DNA from: CAYLXP01 sp964387425 | GTDB lineage: Bacteria > Verrucomicrobiota > Kiritimatiellia > UBA8416 | Assembly: GCA_964387425.1 (NCBI GenBank) | Contig: CAYLXP010000169.1 | Location: forward strand, 1-10,337 | Direction: 5' to 3' | DNA length: 10,337 nt | Part shown: positions 5,660 through 10,337 of the stretch, in pieces | How the letters are laid out: the number at the start of each line of letters is the position of its first letter | Numbering within the stretch: position 1 is the first letter of the stretch | The notes under the pieces: model-generated | The model's input: only the letters and a program-made list of their open reading frames with translations | Told to the model about the DNA's origin: nothing | Databases searched by the model: none | Position numbers and translations under genes: made by a program

Positions 5660-6352
5660 ATGCTGATGAAGAGACAGTTCGTGTGCGCTGTGGTGGTAGG
5701 ACTAATGGCCGGTGCACTTACAGGGTTGGCGGAGGACCAGAGCGTCTGTGCAGTGAAGAAGGAGGCGAACATGAAAGAGCATCGTAGCGGCGAGTGGACA
5801 CCAGAATTGAGTGACGCGGAACGTGAGACGCTGTTCGCCATTGCCAACGACACGCTTCAGTGGTGTATCAAGGGGGAGGGCGGTATGTTCGACTTCTCGC
5901 GCTATACGCTGACCGACAAGCTCGAAGTCCCCATGGCGACGTTTGTGACCCTGAAGATTAATGGCATGCTGCGCGGCTGCATTGGATCGTTGATGCCAAT
6001 GGCTCCCCTGTATAAGTCCGTGCACGACAACGCCGTGAATGCCTCCCTTAAAGATCACCGTTTCCGGCCAGTGAGTGTTCTAGAGCTTCCGCAGCTGGAT
6101 GTGCATATCTCGGTTCTCAGCCCGATCGTTCCGATCGACAGTCTCGAGGAATTCAAACTGGGGGAACACGGGATTATCCTGGAAAAGGGCTTCGGGCGCG
6201 CGGTCTACCTACCGGAGGTTGCACCAGAGCAGGGCTGGACGGTAGAGGAAACGCTGTCCTCCCTGAGCCAGAAAGCGGGACTTCCCGCGGATGCCTGGCG
6301 CAGCGGCGCGAAATTCAAGGTCTTCTCCAGTGTCGTGCTGTCCAAGGACTGA
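5660..6352 (+). CDS. AMMECR1-domain protein (AmmeMemoRadiSam protein A) with signal peptide
   Basis: A 230-residue protein whose residues 45-228 form an AMMECR1 domain. The hallmark is FVTLKINGMLRGCIGSL (95-111), followed by VHDNAVNASLKDHRFRPVS (121-139) and HGIILEKGFGRAVYLPEVA (170-188). AMMECR1 proteins co-occur with MEMO and a radical SAM enzyme in the AmmeMemoRadiSam system, whose reaction is unknown; LRGCIG is the presumed active site. The first 24 residues read as a signal peptide (MLMKRQ, then FVCAVVVGLMAGALTG, then LA/E), which is unusual for a family regarded as cytosolic. AGGAG at 5643-5647 is 12 bases from ATG 5660; ATG 5666 is an alternative. An in-frame ATG at 5771 has a much better ribosome-binding site and would omit the leader. 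The next gene starts 4 bases after the stop, so both are co-translated. Confidence 0.92.
   Translation: MLMKRQFVCAVVVGLMAGALTGLAEDQSVCAVKKEANMKEHRSGEWTPELSDAERETLFAIANDTLQWCIKGEGGMFDFSRYTLTDKLEVPMATFVTLKINGMLRGCIGSLMPMAPLYKSVHDNAVNASLKDHRFRPVSVLELPQLDVHISVLSPIVPIDSLEEFKLGEHGIILEKGFGRAVYLPEVAPEQGWTVEETLSSLSQKAGLPADAWRSGAKFKVFSSVVLSKD
5759..5765 (+). promoter_or_regulatory. Internal Shine-Dalgarno before a second in-frame AMMECR1 start
   Basis: AAGGAGG, fully complementary to the 16S anti-SD core, lies 5 bases before the ATG at 5771. That codon is Met38 of the longer protein and sits just ahead of the AMMECR1 domain. It could produce a leaderless cytosolic form of 193 residues. The same bases also encode Lys-Glu-Ala in the longer form, so a chance match is possible. 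Confidence 0.5.
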
Positions 6353-6356
6353 GATC

Positions 6357-8720
6357 ATGGACCGGCCAATCCGCCGCCGCATACTGGGATTCATGCTCTG
6401 CCTCGGTGCATTCTCGACCATCACACAGGTCGTGCTGATGCGCGAGATGCTGGTTGTCTTCTTTGGCAACGAATTGACGATTGCAGCCATCCTGGCCTCA
6501 TGGCTGATCTGCGTTGGAACGGGTGCTTCGCTCGCACGCTGTGTGGTGGATCGTGTCCCCCCGGGAGCACAGCGTTGGGTGTTGGTGGTGCTTGCGATTG
6601 CGCTCTGTGGAATCTTGCCGGGGCAGCTTGTGGCAGTGCGGGTCCTGAGGGGGATGCTAGGCGTGGCCTTCGGTGAATATGCACCGCTTACCCGCATCGT
6701 GGTGGGCGCGCTGGCTGTCTGTGCGCCTGCCTGCCTGGCGACCGGGTTCTGTTTTCCCGTGGCGTGTGCCGTCCTCGAGGACTCGGAACCCGAGCTCGAG
6801 AACGACCCACGCGGCGTCAGTCGCATCTATACCAGGGAAGCGCTTGGGAGCATGCTGGCGGGCCTGGGCGTTACCTTCGTCCTGCTGGTTCGCTTCTCGC
6901 CCCTGGCCGTCGTATTGACCGGTGTTGCCCTCTCGTCCCTGGCGACCGGCCTCATCATTCCACGGCGTCGTGGTCCCGTCTTCGGCATAGTAGCCGCTGT
7001 CTGTCTCGTCGGAGCTGCGGTGGCATCTCCCGGTTGGCTGGAACAGATGGAGCGTGGGCTGGATCGCCTGCGGTGGCGTGCTTTCGGGGTCCTGTCGACC
7101 GTGGACGTTGCCGGCGACGACGGTGTCCGGCTGCTGCACTCGGAGGACTCGATCTATCAGAACCTGGCCGTTACCGAGCTTGCCGGGCAGCACACGCTCT
7201 ACGGCAATGGGGAGGTGCTGCTCACGTTCCCCGATCCGCACAGTGATGAGCACGCGATGCATTTCGTGATGGCTCAGAACCCCAATGCAAAGCGCGTGTT
7301 GATGCTTGGCGCGAATCCCCTCGGCGAGCTGGAGGAGGTGCTCAAGTACGGGATTGAGCGACTGGTGTACGTGGAGTTGGATCCGGGCATCGTCAGCGCG
7401 CTATCTGCCGTCCGCCCGGACCGTATGCGCGCATCGCTATCCGACCCGCGTCTCGAGTGCATAAACGTAGACGGTGTGCGCTACCTGCTCGGGTGTGGTG
7501 AGACTTTCGACGTCGTCATCGTGAACGCGCCTGCGCCCACGACGGCAGCCGCCAACCGTTTCTACACGGTGGAGTTCTTCCGCAGCGTGAAGCGCGTTCT
7601 CGCGGACGACGGGTTTGTGTTCACGTCCCTCGAAGTTTCGGAACGCCTGATGGACGATGCCGCAGACCTCGGAGGCAGCCTGTTCCAGACGCTGAACCAT
7701 GTGTTTGGGCGTGTGCTGGTGACCGCGGAGTCCGGGGCACGCTTCCTGGCGGGTCCGGCCGGAGCCCCACTGACCTTCGACCGGCAGACGCTCTATGCGC
7801 GCAGCCGTGGTGCAGGGGTGAAGACGCGATTCTTTCGGCCGGAGTACTTCCTCGGAGAGGACGCGTTGACGGCTGAGAAGTGCGCCCGTGTACGGCGGCG
7901 TTTTGCCGAAGCGGAGGGGTCACTGAACAGCCGTGTTCAGCCTGTGACCTATTTCAACAACCTGGTGGTTTGGAGCCGGTTCAGCGGATCGGGCGCAACA
8001 GGCCTACTGAGACGACTGAAGACGCTACGGGCGTCTCCGATTATGGTGTGGATGGTCGCGTTGGGGGTCCTCTGCCTGGTTGCCAGCGGTGCCATACGCG
8101 CTTTCGGAGGCGCTTCGCGCAGCGCCGCGTGCGGGCGCGTGACGGTTGCGCTTCTGTTGGCGACGACCGGCGCGTGTGGGATGGCATTGGAGGTGTTGCT
8201 CATATTCGTCTACCAGTCCCTGTACGGATATGTCTATGGCCGGATCGGGTTGATCGTGGGGCTCTTTATGCTGGGGTTGGTAGCCGGGGCGCCGTCAGGG
8301 CGCTGGCTCGCGGCTCGCGGTCACCGGTTGACGGTCTGCATGCTGGGGAGTATCGAGGTTCTACTGCTGACATTCGCCTGCATGGTGCCCGGGCTCATGC
8401 GCTATGCGGCGGCAACAGGTCGCGTGGGCGAGATCGTGATATGCCTCTGTGTGGCCGCCGTGGGCTGGGCTGTCGGGGCGGAGTTTCCGCTGGCGAACGG
8501 CATGTTGCGCCGGGCCGGCGCGAGTGTGGGACAGGCCGCCGCGCTGGCGGACGCGTCGGACCACTTGGGTGCCGCGGTGGGAGCCCTGTTGGTCGGCGTG
8601 CTGCTACTGCCGGTACTGGGCATTGGGGCGACCGGTCTGGTCCTGGCATCGGTGAAAGCCTCGGCCCTGCTCTGCCTGGCGGGAAGCCTGATCGCGCTTA
8701 TGCCCAGACGCCCGGTATAG
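6357..8720 (+). CDS. Polytopic membrane protein with central spermidine-synthase-like domain
   Basis: A 787-residue inner-membrane protein in three parts. The N-terminal third has about seven hydrophobic segments (roughly 10-30, 38-60, 73-96, 112-140, 162-180, 182-201, 207-224). A soluble Rossmann-like domain at about 255-540 resembles spermidine/spermine synthases: EDSIYQNLAVTE, LYGNGEVLLT (281-290), VLMLGANPLGELEEVLKYG (314-332), VYVELDP (337-343), INVDGVRYL (369-377) and NRFYTVEFF (400-408). The C-terminal third has about seven more hydrophobic segments (562-782). The GGGDG loop has become LGANPLG, and the catalytic DSTDP-type motif has become NAPAP (390-394). Ordinary putrescine aminopropylation is therefore doubtful, although the VELD ribose-binding acid is kept. 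ATG 6357 was chosen because AAGGA (6344-6348) lies 8 bases upstream; it starts 4 bases after the AMMECR1 stop, and an in-frame ATG at 6291 lies inside that gene. The 3' end overlaps the convergent radical SAM gene by 23 bases. Confidence 0.88.
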   Translation: MDRPIRRRILGFMLCLGAFSTITQVVLMREMLVVFFGNELTIAAILASWLICVGTGASLARCVVDRVPPGAQRWVLVVLAIALCGILPGQLVAVRVLRGMLGVAFGEYAPLTRIVVGALAVCAPACLATGFCFPVACAVLEDSEPELENDPRGVSRIYTREALGSMLAGLGVTFVLLVRFSPLAVVLTGVALSSLATGLIIPRRRGPVFGIVAAVCLVGAAVASPGWLEQMERGLDRLRWRAFGVLSTVDVAGDDGVRLLHSEDSIYQNLAVTELAGQHTLYGNGEVLLTFPDPHSDEHAMHFVMAQNPNAKRVLMLGANPLGELEEVLKYGIERLVYVELDPGIVSALSAVRPDRMRASLSDPRLECINVDGVRYLLGCGETFDVVIVNAPAPTTAAANRFYTVEFFRSVKRVLADDGFVFTSLEVSERLMDDAADLGGSLFQTLNHVFGRVLVTAESGARFLAGPAGAPLTFDRQTLYARSRGAGVKTRFFRPEYFLGEDALTAEKCARVRRRFAEAEGSLNSRVQPVTYFNNLVVWSRFSGSGATGLLRRLKTLRASPIMVWMVALGVLCLVASGAIRAFGGASRSAACGRVTVALLLATTGACGMALEVLLIFVYQSLYGYVYGRIGLIVGLFMLGLVAGAPSGRWLAARGHRLTVCMLGSIEVLLLTFACMVPGLMRYAAATGRVGEIVICLCVAAVGWAVGAEFPLANGMLRRAGASVGQAAALADASDHLGAAVGALLVGVLLLPVLGIGATGLVLASVKASALLCLAGSLIALMPRRPV

Positions 8721-9828
8721 CACAACCGCAGTCCGGGCAGTTTCCGTCCTTCAGGCGGTTCTCGATCACCATGTGGCCGTAGCGTTTGATCAAGGGCTTC
8801 TTGCACTTGGGGCAGTAGGTGTGTTCGCCCTCGTTGCCCGGCAGGTTGCCGGTGTAGATGAATTTGCAGCCCTCCTGCATGGCCGTTTTGCGCGCGGCGG
8901 CCAGCGTGGCTGGCGGGGTGCGCGGTAGATTGCGGATCTTGTACATGGGATGGAAGCGGGTGAAGTGAATGGGAACGCTGTCGCCAAGCTCCGTCGCCAC
9001 CCAGTTGGCCATGCGCTTGATGTCGTCCATGTCATCGTTCAGGGTTGGGATCATCAGGTTGACGATCTCGAACCAGATTCCGTTATCCTTGAGGCGCTTG
9101 AGCGTGGCTTTGACCGGGTCGATTCGTCCGTTACAGATGTTGCGGTAGAAGTCCGCGGTGAAAGCCTTGAGATCCACCTTGTAGGCGGTCAGGTTCGGCA
9201 GCAGGGCCTCGTGGGGTTCGGGTGCGATGAAGCCGTTGCTGATGACGACGTTGCCGAGGCCGCGGGCCTTGGTCGCTTTCGCGCAGTCGGTCATGTATTC
9301 GTAGAAGATGGTGGGTTCGTTGTAGGTGTACGCCACGACACTCGAGCCGGCGCTCGCGGCGACTTCGGCCACGCGTTCGGGAGAGGCGTAGGGGCGGTCT
9401 TTGGCCGCTTCGGGTCCGGCCTGTGAGATGTCCCAGTTCTGGCAGAACTTGCAGTCGATGTTACAGCCCACGGTGGCGATGGAGAAGGCCTTGGTCCCGG
9501 GGTAGACGTGGAAGAGCGGCTTCTTCTCGATCGGGTCGTTGTTGACCGCAACAGGCCTGCCGTAGACGAGCGTGTAGTACCTGCCGTCGCGGTTCTCGCG
9601 CACGCCGCAGTGGCCACGATCTCCGGGGGAGACGATGCAGTGGCGCGGGCAGAGGCCGCAGCGTACCATCTGGTTGGCGAGCGGCTTGTAGTAGAGCGCT
9701 TCACGCGCGGGCAGCAGTGCTGCTCCCGGTTCTCCAAGAGCGGTATGCTGCAGTCCGCAGAACGCTCCCGCCATCCCAGCGATGCCGGCGGCCTGCAGGA
9801 AGTCCCGTCGCGATGTCTGATGCAGCAT
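8698..9828 (-). CDS. AmmeMemoRadiSam-type radical SAM enzyme with twin-arginine leader
   Basis: A radical SAM enzyme of 376 residues. Numbered from the alternative ATG 9840 (380 residues): a twin-arginine leader TSRRDFLQAAGIAGMAGAF is at 9-27. A Cys-rich segment CGLCPRHC with RGHCGVR is at 61-81. The cluster motif CNIDCKFCQN (C126, C130, C133) would bind the SAM-cleaving 4Fe-4S. YTYNEP (171-176) and KVDLKAF (221-227) are characteristic of this pyruvate-formate-lyase-activase-like group. A C-terminal zinc-ribbon-like part has YCPKC (342-346) and CPDCGC (368-373). Order and motifs match the AmmeMemoRadiSam radical SAM family, whose substrate is unknown. ATG 9828 is preferred because AAGG lies 5 bases upstream; ATG 9840 has no Shine-Dalgarno, and an in-frame ATG at 9966 adds non-conserved sequence. 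It converges on and overlaps the spermidine-synthase-like gene by 23 bases, and no MEMO gene is adjacent in the window. Confidence 0.94.
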   Translation of the reverse strand: MLHQTSRRDFLQAAGIAGMAGAFCGLQHTALGEPGAALLPAREALYYKPLANQMVRCGLCPRHCIVSPGDRGHCGVRENRDGRYYTLVYGRPVAVNNDPIEKKPLFHVYPGTKAFSIATVGCNIDCKFCQNWDISQAGPEAAKDRPYASPERVAEVAASAGSSVVAYTYNEPTIFYEYMTDCAKATKARGLGNVVISNGFIAPEPHEALLPNLTAYKVDLKAFTADFYRNICNGRIDPVKATLKRLKDNGIWFEIVNLMIPTLNDDMDDIKRMANWVATELGDSVPIHFTRFHPMYKIRNLPRTPPATLAAARKTAMQEGCKFIYTGNLPGNEGEHTYCPKCKKPLIKRYGHMVIENRLKDGNCPDCGCAIPGVWA

Positions 9829-9849
9829 GCATGCCTTCATGATGATGAC

Positions 9850-9855
9850 ATTGTA
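9850..9855 (-). promoter_or_regulatory. Possible -10 box of the radical SAM gene
   Basis: TACAAT on the minus strand matches the -10 consensus at five of six positions. The hexamer 17 bases upstream (TTCCGC) is a poor -35. Transcription would begin near 9843, giving a very short leader before ATG 9828 or an almost leaderless message from ATG 9840. Confidence 0.3.
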
Positions 9856-9915
9856 CCACTCACCGTATCGGTGCGGAAGTCTGTTTGGTGCTGAACGTTT
9901 TGTGGCGGGGCGGGG

Positions 9916-9955
9916 AACACGGAAGAACACGGACGGACACGGACGGAGCTGGACG
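9916..9955. repeat. Four tandem 10-bp units
   Basis: Four consecutive decamers: AACACGGAAG, AACACGGACG, GACACGGACG and GAGCTGGACG. The middle two differ by one base and the outer two are degenerate. They lie in the 170-base gap between the divergent radical SAM and coaB genes. A period near one helical turn could array binding sites on one face of DNA, but slippage-derived sequence is an equal possibility. Confidence 0.65.
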
Positions 9956-10010
9956 CGGTGCGTCATTGCGGAGGCTTGCAGTAGGGGGGGGATGGTTTTA
10001 GGGTGGGGCT

Positions 10011-10337
10011 ATGAGGATTCTGGTTACAGCGGGGCCGACGCGGGAAGCCCTGGATCCGGTTCGCTTTCTGAGTAACCGGTCGACGGGCAAGATGGGCTAT
10101 GCGATTGCGGCCGTGGCAGCGGAACGGGGGCACGAGGTGCGCCTGATCAGCGGGCCGGTGGCTCTCGAGGCCCCGGGCGGGGTCGCGGTATCGCCTGTGG
10201 TCTCGGCAGCGGACATGCTGGATGCAGTCCTGGGAGATCTAGGGTGGTGTGACGCCCTGGTAATGAGCGCGGCGGTGGCCGACTGGCGGCCGAAGAGCGT
10301 TGCGGCCGAGAAACTGAAGAAGGCCGAGATGGCTGCC
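10011..10337 (+). CDS. coaB: Phosphopantothenoylcysteine synthetase (CoaB), N-terminal part
   Basis: CoaB joins 4'-phosphopantothenate to cysteine in coenzyme A synthesis, via a nucleotide-activated intermediate. The first 109 residues are visible and the gene runs off the right edge in frame. They open MRILVTAGPTREALDPVRFL, then SNRSTGKMGYAIA, the hallmark nucleotide-binding start of the CoaB domain, and later LVMSAAVADWRPK, which is also conserved. In most bacteria this domain is fused behind a CoaC flavoprotein decarboxylase. Here the methionine falls exactly at the CoaB domain boundary, and the 170 bases upstream contain no CoaC coding, so this is a stand-alone CoaB; CoaC must be encoded elsewhere. 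AGGG at 10000-10003 is a weak ribosome-binding site 7 bases before the ATG. The gene is divergent from the radical SAM gene. Confidence 0.93.
   Translation, partial: MRILVTAGPTREALDPVRFLSNRSTGKMGYAIAAVAAERGHEVRLISGPVALEAPGGVAVSPVVSAADMLDAVLGDLGWCDALVMSAAVADWRPKSVAAEKLKKAEMAA

Noticed and set aside
6291..6356. Earlier start of the spermidine-synthase-like protein inside the AMMECR1 gene
   Set aside because: It would add 22 hydrophilic, non-conserved residues. ATG 6357 has AAGGA at 8-base spacing and immediately precedes the first membrane segment.
7880..8782. 300-codon Arg/Gly-rich open frame on the plus strand
   Set aside because: It is an out-of-frame reading of the C-terminal membrane region of the 6357-8720 gene, with shadow-like composition and no motifs.
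9916..9955. CRISPR array
   Set aside because: The units are contiguous 10-mers without spacers and no cas gene is nearby.
9829..9966. N-terminal extension of the radical SAM protein to ATG 9966
   Set aside because: It would place about 46 unconserved residues before a canonical Tat leader, and it runs through the decamer repeat region.

Overview
The window looks like a chromosomal segment from a high-GC, Gram-negative-type bacterium. Signal peptides, a twin-arginine leader, a secreted alpha-toroid protein of a sort common in Planctomycetes and Verrucomicrobia, and a Lys-rich HU protein hint at the PVC superphylum (for example Verrucomicrobiota or Kiritimatiellota). That placement is inference; there is no rRNA or tRNA here. 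Ten protein genes are supported, two of them cut by the window edges. No CRISPR array, insertion sequence, phage gene, tRNA or rRNA was found.

Layout, left to right. (1) Minus strand: the 5' end of recN (1-190), preceded upstream by a sigma-70-family gene (313-1230); a strong 16-bp hairpin lies between them. (2) Minus-strand operon, transcribed right to left: an FmdB-type zinc-ribbon protein (3542-3793), a two-TM K+ channel with an RCK domain (2527-3531) and a glycosyltransferase-fold protein resembling the N-terminal half of plant L-arabinokinase (1442-2524). The genes are 2 to 10 bases apart. (3) Plus strand: an HU-family protein (4032-4322) with a good promoter, a strong ribosome-binding site and a textbook terminator that probably works in both directions. 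(4) A divergent pair: a secreted squalene-cyclase/prenyltransferase-like toroid protein (4401-5576, minus) and an AMMECR1-domain protein with a signal peptide (5660-6352, plus). The latter is translationally coupled to a 787-residue polytopic membrane protein with a central spermidine-synthase-like domain (6357-8720). (5) Convergent to this and overlapping it by 23 bases is a radical SAM enzyme of the AmmeMemoRadiSam type with a twin-arginine leader (8698-9828, minus). (6) Plus strand: the start of a stand-alone CoaB-type phosphopantothenoylcysteine synthetase (10011-end).

The most interesting part is 4401-9840. Two of the three proteins that define the AmmeMemoRadiSam system (AMMECR1 and the radical SAM enzyme) flank a membrane-embedded, apparently non-canonical aminopropyltransferase-fold protein, and a secreted toroid protein is transcribed divergently. 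Both AmmeMemoRadiSam members carry export signals, and no MEMO gene is in view. A consensus Shine-Dalgarno before an in-frame internal ATG could also yield a cytosolic AMMECR1 form. This may be an envelope-directed variant of a poorly understood modification system; that reading is inference from domain content and gene order.
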